A program made the translations under genes and the position numbers. A stretch of 64,000 bases of DNA from Halalkalibacter hemicellulosilyticusJCM 9152 (lineage in GTDB: Bacteria; Bacillota; Bacilli; Bacillales; Bacillaceae_D): assembly GCF_000513115.1 (NCBI RefSeq), contig NZ_BAUU01000009.1:85532-149531 (forward strand), given 5' to 3'. The notes under the pieces were generated by a model. The model searched no databases. It saw only the letters and a program-made list of their open reading frames with translations, and was not told where the DNA came from. Shown here piece after piece: positions 17,932 to 28,927 of the stretch (positions are counted from its first letter, which is position 1; each line of letters starts with the position of its first letter).

Positions 17932-19138
17932 AGGGGTTTTGATTTTGATGTGTCTGTTAATGTTATTATCAGGCTGTTGGGATCGTTTTGAAATAGAGGA
18001 TCGAGCCAATATATTAGGGATTGCGATTGATTTGGTTGAAGATTTAGAAAGAGAAGAGTATGAGCGCTTATTAAAACCGCAAGCGACACATGTGGAGGAG
18101 TTTCCATCAGACAAGGATATGATTCGAGTGACGACGCAAATTGCGCTACCTGGTGGAATTCCATTAGGTCCTATTGCGAGTGATCAATTGGAATCGGAGG
18201 ATACGGTTTGGGTTGTAGAAGTGTTAGGTAAGACGATAGCTGATGCGATGCATAATTTGCAGCAAGAATTATCACAGAAACTGTATTTAGGTCATTTGCA
18301 ATTAGTCATCATGTCAGAAGAAATTGCACGAAAAGGGTTAGGAGAAATTAATGATTATCTTCATCGTAATCATGAGGTGAGAAGAACAGCCTGGCTGTTA
18401 GTAAATGGAGATGATGCGGGGGAAACGTTGAAAGCAGCACCTCCAGTATCACAGATCCCTTCATTGTTTTTATCGCAAACGTTAGATAATGCGGTTCGAT
18501 TAGGAAAGCTTCCGAAGCAATATATCGGTCACTTTTGGATTGCGAGCTCAAGAAAAGGGAGAGAGGGTTTCTTACCTTATATTAAAGTTGTCAAAGGTGA
18601 GAGCATATTACTTGAAGGTGTTGCTTATTTTAAAGGGGATAGAATGGTCGGTAGAACGCTACCAATTGAAATTGGTATTTTCATGGCGATGAGAGGAGAG
18701 AATCCGTCGGGATATAGCTTTGCGATCCCATTACCAGAACAGTATAATGAAACGGGAATCGTACGAGTAGAAAAAAGAGAATCAAACATAACAGTTGAAA
18801 ATTCTAGTGGGGAATTAAAAGCACACTTAGACGTAAATATTTATGGAATGCTTGAAGAGAAAACAAATACGGAGCGGCAGATGAACGCTAGTGATATGCG
18901 CAAGCTTGAAGAACAATTTTCCAAAGAGGGGAGAATGGTAATGATCCAATTGCTAGACAAATTACAGGAAGATGGATCAGACATTATTGGTATCGGTGAA
19001 GTTGTCAGAGGTCATCATTCGAAATATTGGGATAACTATATTAAAACGAAAGAAAATTGGCAGCAGGTGTTTTCAGACATGGATATAGACGTGTCGTTGT
19101 CGACTCGGATCGAGAGAGCAGGGAAAAGAGCTATTTAG
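17906..19138 (+). CDS. Spore germination lipoprotein, GerC/GerKC family
   Basis: Receptor C subunit, about 400 residues. A short signal peptide ends in the lipobox LLSGC followed by WDRFEIEDRANILGIAID, the classical GerC start. The conserved middle includes EVLGKTIADAMHNLQQELSQKLYLGHLQLVIMSEE and the C-terminal part of the family fold. A GTG at 17906 with GGTGAAGGG upstream and an ATG at 17918 are both possible starts; both leave the lipobox intact. It overlaps the B gene and is the last gene of the operon. Confidence 0.92.
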   Translation: MILLMKALKGVLILMCLLMLLSGCWDRFEIEDRANILGIAIDLVEDLEREEYERLLKPQATHVEEFPSDKDMIRVTTQIALPGGIPLGPIASDQLESEDTVWVVEVLGKTIADAMHNLQQELSQKLYLGHLQLVIMSEEIARKGLGEINDYLHRNHEVRRTAWLLVNGDDAGETLKAAPPVSQIPSLFLSQTLDNAVRLGKLPKQYIGHFWIASSRKGREGFLPYIKVVKGESILLEGVAYFKGDRMVGRTLPIEIGIFMAMRGENPSGYSFAIPLPEQYNETGIVRVEKRESNITVENSSGELKAHLDVNIYGMLEEKTNTERQMNASDMRKLEEQFSKEGRMVMIQLLDKLQEDGSDIIGIGEVVRGHHSKYWDNYIKTKENWQQVFSDMDIDVSLSTRIERAGKRAI

Positions 19139-19146
19139 ATCATACT

Positions 19147-19190
19147 AAAGCTACATGTATCTTCAGAGTAAACGAGATTCATGTAGCTTT
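19147..19190. terminator. Hairpin between gerC-type gene and the minus-strand gene
   Basis: The stem AAAGCTACATG / CATGTAGCTTT lies between two convergent genes. There is no long T-run on either side, so it is a modest terminator candidate for both. Confidence 0.45.
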
Positions 19191-19220
19191 AACTAAATGA
19201 CGTGATAGGCAAAGTCTTGG

Positions 19221-19622
19221 TTATAAGCTTCGTGGTGTTTGTTCTTCTGTTAATGCAACGATGCGATTCACATATTTGTGTTCCTCATGTAAAATTTGCT
19301 GTGGTTGATAAAAAATGACCGACCATCCTTTTCGATTTAAAGTTTTGATGATCCTTCTCTCATTCAGCCCTTTTTTTTGTTCAATAAGTGCAATACGATA
19401 AGGAATAAGAGCGATATTGACGACAAATCGATTCATACGATATTGAGGAGTGGGGTAGTACATCAGCATTCGCAGTTTTTGGTAGAGCACTCTTTCGGCT
19501 TCTGTTTGGCACGTATGTTCAAGCTCTTCGACAATGACAAATAAGGGATGTGGAGATTTGTTTATTTTAAAGAATGGAAAAGATTTGTGTTTTTTTATAT
19601 ATCTTCTTATAAATTTTAACAT
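19221..19622 (-). CDS. Uncharacterised protein, possibly a DUF559/Vsr-like nuclease-fold relative
   Basis: 133 basic residues. The order TEAERVLYQKLR, then YRMNRFVVNIALIPYRIALIEQKKG, then RRIIKTLNRKGWSVIFY resembles the DUF559 (Vsr-like PD-(D/E)xK) layout (E-kxLw..LR; yrvDfa.....laiEvdG; Rd..L...Gw.vlr). The usual first Asp is Asn (VNIAL), so catalysis is doubtful. This similarity is by eye only. A hydrophobic leader is absent. It stands alone and convergent to the germination operon. Confidence 0.6.
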   Translation of the reverse strand: MLKFIRRYIKKHKSFPFFKINKSPHPLFVIVEELEHTCQTEAERVLYQKLRMLMYYPTPQYRMNRFVVNIALIPYRIALIEQKKGLNERRIIKTLNRKGWSVIFYQPQQILHEEHKYVNRIVALTEEQTPRSL

Positions 19623-19927
19623 GTTTCATCACCCATCTATATCATGTCCTAGAAATGAAAACCATATGCTTCATATAGGAATTTGTGGAAGTTAGATAGC
19701 CTGAATGACGAACTGATAGTGTGGTAAGCGTTTTCAATAGTGAAGACTAATCAAAATAGTCAAATTATTTTTGAAAAAGTGGTTGACCATAACCATGAAT
19801 GAGCGTATGATAAACCTCAAACAACAACTATTAGAGATCGATTTCTATATCCTCTTTTAAGTGTTTCGGATGCTTACAATAGTTAGAAAAATAATAAAAA
19901 AGCAAACGAATAGGGAGCGAGTAAAAA
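19623..19927. other. Upstream region of ilvD
   Basis: About 305 bases. Apart from a cre-like site (19722-19736) and AT-rich DNA, no gene or stable hairpin is seen. The ilvD promoter must lie here but no clear -35/-10 pair was identified. Confidence 0.4.
19722..19736. promoter_or_regulatory. Possible CcpA (cre) site upstream of ilvD
   Basis: TGGTAAGCGTTTTCA fits WTGNAANCGNWNNCW at all but one position (the T of TG). It lies 190 bases upstream of ilvD. The B. subtilis ilv-leu operon is CcpA-activated, which makes a site here plausible. Confidence 0.35.
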
Positions 19928-21594
19928 ATGAGAAGTGATATGATAAAAAAGGGGATTGATCGTGCCCCACACCGTAGTTTACTACGTGCAGCAGGAGTAC
20001 AAGAGCATGAAATGGATAAGCCATTTATTGGTGTCTGTAATTCATATATAGATATCATTCCTGGTCATATGCATTTAAATAAGTTTGCCGAAGTCGCTAA
20101 GGAAGCTATTCGTGAAGCGGGTGGTATTCCATTTGAATTTAATACAATAGGTGTAGATGATGGAATTGCAATGGGGCACATTGGTATGCGTTATTCACTT
20201 CCGAGTCGTGAAATCATTTGTGATGCCGCAGAAACCGTTATTAACGCACACTGGTTTGATGGCGTATTTTTCATTCCGAACTGTGATAAGATTACACCAG
20301 GGATGCTAATGGCATCTGTTCGGACGAATGTTCCATCTGTATTTGTGTCAGGTGGACCGATGGAGGCAGGTCGTACAAAGGATGGAAAAAGCTTATCACT
20401 AGCTTCAGTGTTTGAAGCGTCGGTGCTTTTTCATCTGGGAAAATGACGAGAGAAGAGTTACTTGAAATTGAGCAGTCTGCCTGTCCAACCTGTGGATCCT
20501 GTTCGGGGATGTTCACGGCGAATTCAATGAACTCTCTAATGGAAATGCTTGGACTAGCGTTACCTGGTAATGGGACGATGGTTGCAACGTCTGAAGGTCG
20601 TCATCAACTTATTAAAGACGCAGCTAAGCATTTAATGACACTAATTGAAAAAGATATCCGTCCACGCGATATCGTAACAAAAGATACAATTGACGATGCA
20701 TTTGCACTAGATATGGCAATGGGTGGATCGACGAATACGGTGTTACATACGTTAGCCATTGCCAATGAAGCGGAGATTGATTACGATTTAAATCGTATTA
20801 ATGAAGTAGCTGAGCGAGTACCTTATTTATGTAAGATTAGCCCGGCTTCTGATTATTCAATGGATGATGTCCATCATGCAGGTGGCGTCAGCGCTATTAT
20901 TAAGGAGCTCTGTTCGATTGAAGGAGCGATTAATCCAGATCGGATCACGATAACGGGAAAGAGCTTATATGATACACATAAGCATGCTGAAATAACAAAC
21001 GATGAAGTGATCCGTCGTAAAGATAACCCTTATAGTCCAGTAGGTGGCTTGTCAATCCTTTATGGGAACTTAGCACCTGATGGTGCAGTAATTAAAGTTG
21101 GAGCAGTCGATCCTTCCATTAGCGTATTTGAAGGTGAAGCGATTGTCTTTGAATCACAAGAAGAAGCACAGAAGGAAATTGATGCTGGAACGGTGAAGGC
21201 TGGTCATGTTGTCGTCATTCGCTATGAAGGACCTAAAGGCGGACCTGGAATGCCAGAAATGCTAGCCCCAACGTCGGCGATTGTCGGACGAGGTCTTGGT
21301 AAGGACGTTGCTCTACTGACAGATGGTCGTTTCTCTGGAGCTTCTAGAGGGGTTTCGATTGGACATATCTCACCTGAAGCCGCTGAAGGCGGGCCTATTG
21401 CATTCGTCGAAAATGGTGATAAAATAAAGATAGACTTACCTAACCGTACATTGGAACTACTTGTTTCAGATGATGAGCTTGCAAAACGCAAGACAGATTG
21501 GGTTGAGCCAGAACCAAAAGTGAAAAAAGGTTATTTAGCAAGATATTCGAAGCTCGTGACATCTGCAAACACGGGTGGAGTGATGAAAATATAA
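19928..21594 (+). pseudogene. ilvD: Dihydroxy-acid dehydratase IlvD (frameshifted as sequenced)
   Basis: Fe-S dehydratase of the valine, leucine and isoleucine pathway. The N-terminal part ([22 protein letters not shown]..., [38 protein letters not shown]) runs to SVFEA at 20418. The remainder ([38 protein letters not shown] to the stop at 21594) is in the next frame. One deleted base at 20417-20418 explains it. Cluster cysteines are in PNCDK and [11 protein letters not shown]. The repaired length of about 556 residues is normal. In B. subtilis ilvD is unlinked; here it precedes the ilvB T-box. Confidence 0.9.
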
Positions 21595-21855
21595 TGAATG
21601 AAAGCGTAGAAGAGGAAAGTAGTTAGTAACAGACTCCTACAGAGAACCGCAAATGCTGAGAAGCGGTGTTGTCGTTGCTAATGAAACTCACCTCGGAGTA
21701 TTAGCCTGAATCATTTTTTAGTAGGGTTAATCGGGTGTAACACAGCACTCGTTATCAAAACGTGATAAGTTATAGCTTATCCATAAGATCAAACGAATGG
21801 TTTGATGAATAAGGGTGGTACCGTGGAAAGAAAATCTTTTCGCCCCTTTTAGCTA
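21590..21855 (+). promoter_or_regulatory. T-box leader of ilvB operon (leucine-type specifier)
   Basis: tRNA-sensing transcription attenuator. A perfect TATAAT (21590-21595) overlaps the ilvD stop; the -35 at 17-base spacing is poor. Stem I starts immediately after (GAAGAGGAAAGTAGTTAG). The specifier region contains CTC at 21687-21689 (Leu). The conserved T-box motif AGGGTGGTACCGTGG is at 21812-21826, and the terminator arm CGCCCCTTTT ends near 21850. Uncharged tRNA-Leu would favour read-through into ilvBHC-leuBCD. Confidence 0.88.
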
Positions 21856-21972
21856 CAGGTAGTAAGTGGCTTTATATGGGGTGAGAAGGTTTTTTTCGTA
21901 TAATCAGAAGTTAAATATACGAAAAGTGAGCTCTATAGGGAATGACATCATACAAATAGGGAGGCATGAGCG

Positions 21973-23727
21973 ATGAATACGAAATGGAAGGCTAATGAGC
22001 AAAACGAACAGAACCATCAATCAAAGGAAGAGATGCAACGTGAACTATCAGGTTCAGGGATGGTCATTGAAGCACTAAGAAGGGAAGGCGTTGATGTCAT
22101 TTTCGGGTATCCCGGTGGTGCTATTCTTCCGACGTACGATGAGATTTATAAGACCGGTATCCATCATGTGCTTGCAAGACATGAGCAAGGTGCGATCCAT
22201 GCTGCTGAAGGGTACGCGCGAGTATCTGGGAAGCCAGGTGTTTGTGTCGTAACGTCTGGCCCAGGTGCAACGAATGTTGTAACAGGGATTGCTGATGCGA
22301 TGATGGATTCATTACCACTTGTTGTCATTACAGGGCAGGTTGCATCAACATTGATTGGAACAGATGCTTTCCAGGAAGCAGATATGATTGGTATTACGAT
22401 GCCGATTACGAAACATAACTTCCAAGTGCGTAATGTTGAAGAATTACCACGAATAATTAAGGAAGCGTTCCATATTGCTACAACAGGACGTCCAGGTCCA
22501 GTACTGATTGATTTGCCAAAGGACGTGTCGCTTACAACGGGAATGTTTGATTATGATAAAGAAGTGAATTTACCTGGGTATCAGCCGACGATTGTGCCGA
22601 ATCGCCTGCAAATTAAAAAGGTTATAGATTCTTTAAAAGAAGCGAAAAAGCCCGTTATTTTAGCTGGTGCAGGTATTCTCCATGCTCATGCTGCTGAAGA
22701 GCTATATGCATTTGCGAAGAAATATCGAATTCCTGTCGTCAACACGTTGCTTGGTCTAGGTGGTTTCCCTGGAGATGATGAATTGTTTTTAGGAATGGCA
22801 GGCATGCACGGAACGTACACAGCCAATATGGCCATACATGAATCCGATTTGCTTATTAATATAGGTGCACGCTTTGATGATCGTTTAACAGGGAACTTAG
22901 AGTTCTTCGCACCAAATGCAAAAGTTGCGCATATCGACATTGATCCGGCTGAGATCGGCAAGAATATTCCGACGGAAATTCCGGTTGTTGGGTGTGCGAA
23001 GCAGGCTCTTGAAATGTTAAATGAAGAAGAGAGTCAGCAAGGTGATACGTCGGCTTGGATTGCTAAGCTAACGGAAATGAAGAATGAATTTCCTCTATGG
23101 TATGAGGAAGATGGTGAAACGATTAAGCCACAGAATTTAATTGAATTGATTCATGAAGTGACAAATGGTGATGCCATTGTTACGACCGATGTCGGTCAAC
23201 ATCAAATGTGGTCAGCTCAGTTCTATCGTTTTAATAAGCCAAATCGTTGGGTAACATCAGGTGGACTTGGAACGATGGGCTTTGGCTTCCCGGCAGCAAT
23301 TGGGGCACAATTTGCTGAGCCGAAGTCGCCTGTTGTAGCTGTTCTCGGTGATGCCGGTTTTCAGATGACAGCTCAAGAATTATCAATCCTACAAGAACTA
23401 AATTTGCCGGTGAAAATTGTGATTGTTAATAATGCATCACTAGGTATGGTTCGACAATGGCAGCAATTGTTCCACGGTGAACGCTACTCAAACTCTTTGT
23501 TCCCAATTCAGCCTAACTTTACGAAATTAGCTGAAGCCTATGACATTAAGGGAATGCGAGTGGATCACTTATCTGATTTGAAGAGCGCATTGGAAGAAAT
23601 GATGGCACATCCAGGTCCAGTCTTAATGGACATTCGTGTTGCCAAAGAAGAGAATGTTTATCCGATGATTTCTCCTGGAAAAGGGCAGCATCAAATGGAG
23701 GGGGTTAAACCATGCAACGAATCATAA
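21973..23727 (+). CDS. ilvB: Acetolactate synthase large subunit IlvB
   Basis: Thiamine diphosphate and FAD enzyme that joins two pyruvates, or pyruvate and 2-oxobutyrate, in branched-chain amino acid synthesis. The first domain has [18 protein letters not shown], the catalytic Glu in [14 protein letters not shown], and [19 protein letters not shown]. The C-terminal TPP motif is [29 protein letters not shown]. The length of 584 residues is normal, with a 35-residue hydrophilic N-terminal extension. The start ATG has GGGAGGC upstream. It overlaps ilvH by 16 bases. Expression is expected to be set by the T-box just upstream. Confidence 0.97.
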   Translation: MNTKWKANEQNEQNHQSKEEMQRELSGSGMVIEALRREGVDVIFGYPGGAILPTYDEIYKTGIHHVLARHEQGAIHAAEGYARVSGKPGVCVVTSGPGATNVVTGIADAMMDSLPLVVITGQVASTLIGTDAFQEADMIGITMPITKHNFQVRNVEELPRIIKEAFHIATTGRPGPVLIDLPKDVSLTTGMFDYDKEVNLPGYQPTIVPNRLQIKKVIDSLKEAKKPVILAGAGILHAHAAEELYAFAKKYRIPVVNTLLGLGGFPGDDELFLGMAGMHGTYTANMAIHESDLLINIGARFDDRLTGNLEFFAPNAKVAHIDIDPAEIGKNIPTEIPVVGCAKQALEMLNEEESQQGDTSAWIAKLTEMKNEFPLWYEEDGETIKPQNLIELIHEVTNGDAIVTTDVGQHQMWSAQFYRFNKPNRWVTSGGLGTMGFGFPAAIGAQFAEPKSPVVAVLGDAGFQMTAQELSILQELNLPVKIVIVNNASLGMVRQWQQLFHGERYSNSLFPIQPNFTKLAEAYDIKGMRVDHLSDLKSALEEMMAHPGPVLMDIRVAKEENVYPMISPGKGQHQMEGVKPCNES

Positions 23728-24233
23728 CAGCAACGGTTAATAATACGTCAGGTGTGTTAAACCGAATTACAGGTTTATTTGCAAGACGTCATTATAATAT
23801 CGAAAGCATTACGGTCGGTATGACAGAAAATCCTGCTGTGTCACGAATGACATTTGTTGTAGCTGTTGATAGTATGCAAAATGTGGAACAAGTGATTAAG
23901 CAATTAAATAAACAAGTTGATGTTTTAAAGGTAAAGGATATTACCGATGAATCGATTGTTGCTCGTGAACTCGCTTTAATTAAAATTCTTGTTTCTCCGC
24001 AACAAAGAGGGGAAGTGGTCGCTCTAGTTAATACGTTCCGCGCTTCTACAATTGATGTCGGACGAGAGAGCTTAACGGTTCAAATAACAGGGGATCACCA
24101 AAAGGTCGAAGCATTTATTGATTTAATTCGTCCTTACGGCATTAAAGAGCTAGCGAGAACAGGAATAACAGCATTTAATCGTAGCACAAAGAAACCATCT
24201 ATTGATCCACATCGATTAACGCTGATTAACTAA
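23712..24233 (+). CDS. ilvH: Acetolactate synthase regulatory subunit IlvH/IlvN
   Basis: Small subunit that activates IlvB and confers valine feedback inhibition. Residues 1-75 form an ACT domain ([32 protein letters not shown]), and residues 80-160 form the IlvN C-terminal domain ([41 protein letters not shown]). The length of 173 residues is typical. It is translationally coupled to ilvB by the overlap. Confidence 0.96.
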   Translation: MQRIITATVNNTSGVLNRITGLFARRHYNIESITVGMTENPAVSRMTFVVAVDSMQNVEQVIKQLNKQVDVLKVKDITDESIVARELALIKILVSPQQRGEVVALVNTFRASTIDVGRESLTVQITGDHQKVEAFIDLIRPYGIKELARTGITAFNRSTKKPSIDPHRLTLIN

Positions 24234-24262
24234 CTATTGTTGAATTTTGAAAATTCATATAA

Positions 24263-25294
<1,032 letters not shown>

Positions 25295-25327
25295 TTGGAA
25301 AATTGGAAGTTGAACTGGATGCAGATT

Positions 25328-25349
25328 GGAGGCTGGAATTCCAGCCTCC
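25328..25349. repeat. Perfect 22-bp palindrome between ilvC and leuB
   Basis: GGAGGCTGG-AATT-CCAGCCTCC is an exact inverted repeat. It can form a 9-bp hairpin but has no T-run after it. It may be an mRNA processing or stability element, or a scar at the point where leuA is missing. Confidence 0.7.
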
Positions 25350-25397
25350 TCTCCTAAAATGAGCAAATGATACCTGAGCTTGTTGGTGTCTCTTCTA

Positions 25398-25487
25398 ACC
25401 GTTAAAGCGTTAATCTGTAAGAGTGAGGTTATTCAAGAAGCAGCAACAGGGTCAGGTACTCTAAATAAGTTTGTAAATAATGTCTAG
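25398..25487 (+). pseudogene. leuA: Possible C-terminal remnant of leuA
   Basis: One frame reads TVKALICKSEVIQEAATGSGT before losing resemblance and ending at TAG (25485-25487). This resembles the start of the LeuA regulatory domain (ATVKL..dGevvqeAAtGsGpvdA). The 2-isopropylmalate synthase gene is normally between ilvC and leuB, but no other part of it is present. The match is short and made by eye. Confidence 0.4.
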
Positions 25488-25501
25488 GGGATGAAAGAAG
25501 A

Positions 25502-26587
25502 ATGGAAAAGCGTATTGCGATTCTACCTGGTGATGGTATTGGACCAGAAGTGTGTGAAGCTGCCGTTCAAGTTCTAAAGGAAATCGAGAAGCTATATGAC
25601 CATCGATTTGAATATGCATATGGTGAAATTGGTGGTTCTTCCATTGATAAGTTTGGAACACCTTTAACAGAGGAAACATTGGCGACTTGTCGGCAATGTG
25701 ATGCGGTGTTATTAGGAGCGGTTGGTGGTCCGAAATGGGATCAGCTACCAGGTGATCAACGTCCAGAAAAGGGGCTTTTAGGTCTTAGAAAGGAACTTCA
25801 GCTATTTGCCAACCTTCGTCCAGTTACAATCTTTGATGCTTTAGCAGAGTCTTCACCTTTGAAGGATGATATTATCCAAGGTGTTGATGTCATGATCGTA
25901 AGGGAGCTAACAGGTGGTCTTTACTTTGGTGAGCCACGAGAGCGCAGGGAAGTTGCTGGTGATACGGTGGCAATCGATACACTTCAATATTCTCGTTCTG
26001 AGATTGAACGGATCGTTAGAAAAGGTTTTGAGCTAGCAAGGGAGCGTCGTAAGCTGTTAACTTCAGTTGATAAGGCAAATGTATTAGAATCAAGCCGACT
26101 ATGGCGTGAAGTGGTTGATGAAGTTGCAAAGGATTATCCAGATGTCGACTACTCGCATATGTTAGTTGATAACGCAGCTATGCAACTAGTGCGTAACCCT
26201 CGTCAATTCGATGTGATGGTCACGGAGAATATGTTTGGCGATATACTCAGCGATGAAGCTTCAATGATTACAGGCTCGCTAGGGATGCTACCTTCATCTA
26301 GTTTAAGTGCTGAAGGACCGGGATTATTTGAACCAATTCACGGATCAGCTCCAGACATTGCTGGTCAAAATAGTGCGAATCCTTTGGCAACTTTGTCATC
26401 GATTGCGCTCATGCTAGCTTATTCTTTTAGTATGCAGGATGAAGCGAATGCACTACAAGATGCGATTAATCAAGTACTCAATGATGGGTACCGTACAGCC
26501 GATTTAACAAATGAACGAGAAACTGCTCTCTCGACAACAGAAATGACTAAAAAGGTCATTGATGCATTACGTACAAAGGTTCAGTAA
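25502..26587 (+). CDS. leuB: 3-isopropylmalate dehydrogenase LeuB
   Basis: NAD-dependent oxidative decarboxylase of leucine synthesis. The 361 residues carry the decarboxylating dehydrogenase signatures: [18 protein letters not shown] at the N-terminus, [17 protein letters not shown] near 95, [14 protein letters not shown], and the Mg-binding [23 protein letters not shown] near 245, followed by [19 protein letters not shown]. The start ATG follows GGGGATGAAAGAAG. It is followed by a hairpin before leuC. Confidence 0.97.
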   Translation: MEKRIAILPGDGIGPEVCEAAVQVLKEIEKLYDHRFEYAYGEIGGSSIDKFGTPLTEETLATCRQCDAVLLGAVGGPKWDQLPGDQRPEKGLLGLRKELQLFANLRPVTIFDALAESSPLKDDIIQGVDVMIVRELTGGLYFGEPRERREVAGDTVAIDTLQYSRSEIERIVRKGFELARERRKLLTSVDKANVLESSRLWREVVDEVAKDYPDVDYSHMLVDNAAMQLVRNPRQFDVMVTENMFGDILSDEASMITGSLGMLPSSSLSAEGPGLFEPIHGSAPDIAGQNSANPLATLSSIALMLAYSFSMQDEANALQDAINQVLNDGYRTADLTNERETALSTTEMTKKVIDALRTKVQ

Positions 26588-26604
26588 TGAATGAGTAGGC
26601 ATTG

Positions 26605-26638
26605 CCCGTTATGATCTCAACCTTCATAGCGGGTTTTG
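26605..26638 (+). terminator. Intra-operon terminator-like hairpin between leuB and leuC
   Basis: CCCGTTATGA / TCATAGCGGG (10 bp, one G-U pair, 9-base loop) followed by TTTTG. It could reduce transcription of leuCD relative to leuB. Confidence 0.65.
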
Positions 26639-26674
26639 TAAAAGGGAAAAGTGAAGAGATAGGGGGAATCGATA

Positions 26675-28089
26675 ATGGCGAAGACAATTATAGAAAAGAT
26701 TTGGGATAAGCATGAAGTACTAACAGAAGAGGGGAAGCCAAGCTTACTCTATATTGATTTGCATATGGTACATGAAGTCACATCCCCACAAGCATTTGAA
26801 GGTCTACGTTTAGCAAATCGTACCGTTCGCAGGCCTGATCGTACATTTGCGACGATGGATCATAATGTACCAACCGTTAATCGTTATGATATTAATGACC
26901 AAATTGCGCGTACACAAATGGAAACATTGAAGAAGAACTGTGAAGAGTTTAATATTGAGCTTGCTGATTTAGAGCACCCAGAGAATGGAATTGTTCACGT
27001 TATTGGACCTGAGCTAGGATTGACGCAGCCTGGTAAAACGATTGTATGTGGTGATAGTCATACATCGACACATGGAGCCTTTGGAGCATTAGCGTTTGGA
27101 ATCGGTACAAGTGAAGTAGAGCATGTTCTAGCAACACAAACGATATGGCAATCGAAACCTAAAACACTTGAAATTCGCGTTACCGGTAAGCTAGATTCAC
27201 ACCTTTCTGCGAAGGATATTATTTTAGCTATTATTTCTAAGTTTGGTGTTGATATCGGCAATGGATCAGTCGCAGAATTTACAGGTGAAGCGATTCGAGG
27301 CTTAACGATGGAAGAACGGATGACGATCTGTAATATGTCGATTGAAGCTGGAGCGAAAGCGGGGTTAATCAGTCCGGATCAAGTGACGTTTGATTATTTA
27401 GAAGGTCGTCAATATGTGCCAAAAGGTGAAGAATATGATGCACTTGTTGCGGAATGGAAAGAGCTTGCTTCGGATGAGGGAGCGACCTATGACCGTGTCG
27501 TTACGATTGATGCATCAGAAATTGAACCGATGGTTACATGGGGAACAAACCCTTCTCAAGGTGTAGGAGTTAGTCAAACAGTTCCTTTTCCAGAGGATGC
27601 GAAAAGTGATTCTGAACGACGGGCGATTGAGCAGGCGCTTGAATATATGGATCTTAAGTCAGGCACGAGTGTATCAGATATCAAAATTGAGCATGTTTTT
27701 ATTGGGTCATGTAGAATTCGCGATTAAGCGATATTCGAGCGGCAGCAGAAATTGTGAAAGGTCATAAAGTAGCTGACAATGTTCGAGCTCTTGTTGTTCC
27801 TGGCTCACAAAAAGTGAAAAAGCGTGCGGAAGAAGAAGGCTTGGATCAAATATTTATTGAAGCAGGATTTGAATGGAGACATTCTGGCTGTAGTATGTGC
27901 TTAAGTATGAATCCGGACGTTGTCCCTGAAGGGGAGCGTTGTGCGTCAACGTCTAACCGAAACTTTGAAGGGCGTCAAGGTAGAGGGGCTCGTACGCATT
28001 TAGTTAGTCCTGAAATGGCAGCGGCAGCAGCGATTGCTGGGCATTTTGTTGATATTCGTAAGTGGAAATCAGAGAAGGTTTCACGATAG
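26675..28089 (+). pseudogene. leuC: 3-isopropylmalate dehydratase large subunit LeuC (frameshifted as sequenced)
   Basis: Aconitase-type [4Fe-4S] enzyme that isomerises 2- to 3-isopropylmalate with LeuD. The frame from 26675 covers the N-terminal two thirds ([52 protein letters not shown]) and breaks at GSC. The next frame continues [41 protein letters not shown], and ends at 28089. One missing base near 27713 restores GSCTNSR, which contains a cluster cysteine. The repaired length of about 471 residues is normal. It lies nine or more bases before leuD. Confidence 0.9.
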
Positions 28090-28101
28090 GAGGAGAAATT
28101 G

Positions 28102-28677
28102 ATGGAACCAATCATTAAGCATGAAGGAATTGTCGCAACGATGAACCGTGTTAACGTCGACACGGATCAAATTATTCCGAAACAATTTTTAAAACGGGTA
28201 GAACGAACAGGATTTGGCCAATTTTTATTTTATGATTGGCGCTTTTTGGACGATGGTTCACCTGACCCTACGTTTGAATTAAATCAACCTCATACTGAAG
28301 GTGCTAGTATTCTAGTGGCCGCACATAATTTTGGTTGTGGTTCATCTCGTGAACATGCACCTTGGGCATTAGCTGACTATGGCTTTAAGGTTGTTATCGC
28401 CCCTAGTTTTGCTGATATTTTCTATAATAACTGTGTGAAAAATGGGATGCTACCTATTCGATTAGATGAGGAAATGGTTAATGATTTATTAAGGAAAGGA
28501 TCAGATCGTTTCACATTAACAATTGACTTGAAAGAACAGACTATTAGTGGTGAAAATGTGAAAGCGTCATTTGAAATTGATCCTTATTGGAAAGAGATGC
28601 TTTTAAACGGCTGGGATGAGATTGGATTAACCTTAAAATATGAAGAACAAATTACAGCGTTTGAGCAGGCTAAGTAG
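28102..28677 (+). CDS. leuD: 3-isopropylmalate dehydratase small subunit LeuD
   Basis: Swivelling-domain partner of LeuC. Family motifs are [45 protein letters not shown] and [17 protein letters not shown]. The length is about 191 residues. The ATG at 28102 behind AGGAGGAGAAATTG is preferred over the TTG three bases earlier. It is the last gene of the ilv-leu operon and is followed by a terminator. Confidence 0.96.
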   Translation: MEPIIKHEGIVATMNRVNVDTDQIIPKQFLKRVERTGFGQFLFYDWRFLDDGSPDPTFELNQPHTEGASILVAAHNFGCGSSREHAPWALADYGFKVVIAPSFADIFYNNCVKNGMLPIRLDEEMVNDLLRKGSDRFTLTIDLKEQTISGENVKASFEIDPYWKEMLLNGWDEIGLTLKYEEQITAFEQAK

Positions 28678-28689
28678 TTCACACTTAAG

Positions 28690-28733
28690 CCACTGAATTT
28701 GGGGAGGTTTCCCTTTTCAGTGGTTTTCTTTTT
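28690..28733 (+). terminator. Terminator of the ilv-leu operon
   Basis: CCACTGAA / TTCAGTGG with an internal GGGGA/TCCC pairing, followed by TTTTCTTTTT. Confidence 0.8.
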
Positions 28734-28927
28734 ATTATCATAATTCGCTCATTGTTCGGCTACTTTAATCAATAGCAACGGCTTTATGTTTGAATAATCG
28801 GTATTTGGGGAAGATGAACAATACATGAGAAGTCATTTATCATTGTGATTTGCAGGAGTAGCTGATAAACTAATAAAAAATCATGAGCGGTATATATTCA
28901 TATCTCTTAGAGTGGAGCGGTTCCAAA

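Noticed and set aside
24240..24255. AATTTTGAAAATT before ilvC as a CodY box
   Set aside because: It lacks the central CW of AATTTTCWGAAAATT and lies inside the operon, so it is too weak to annotate.
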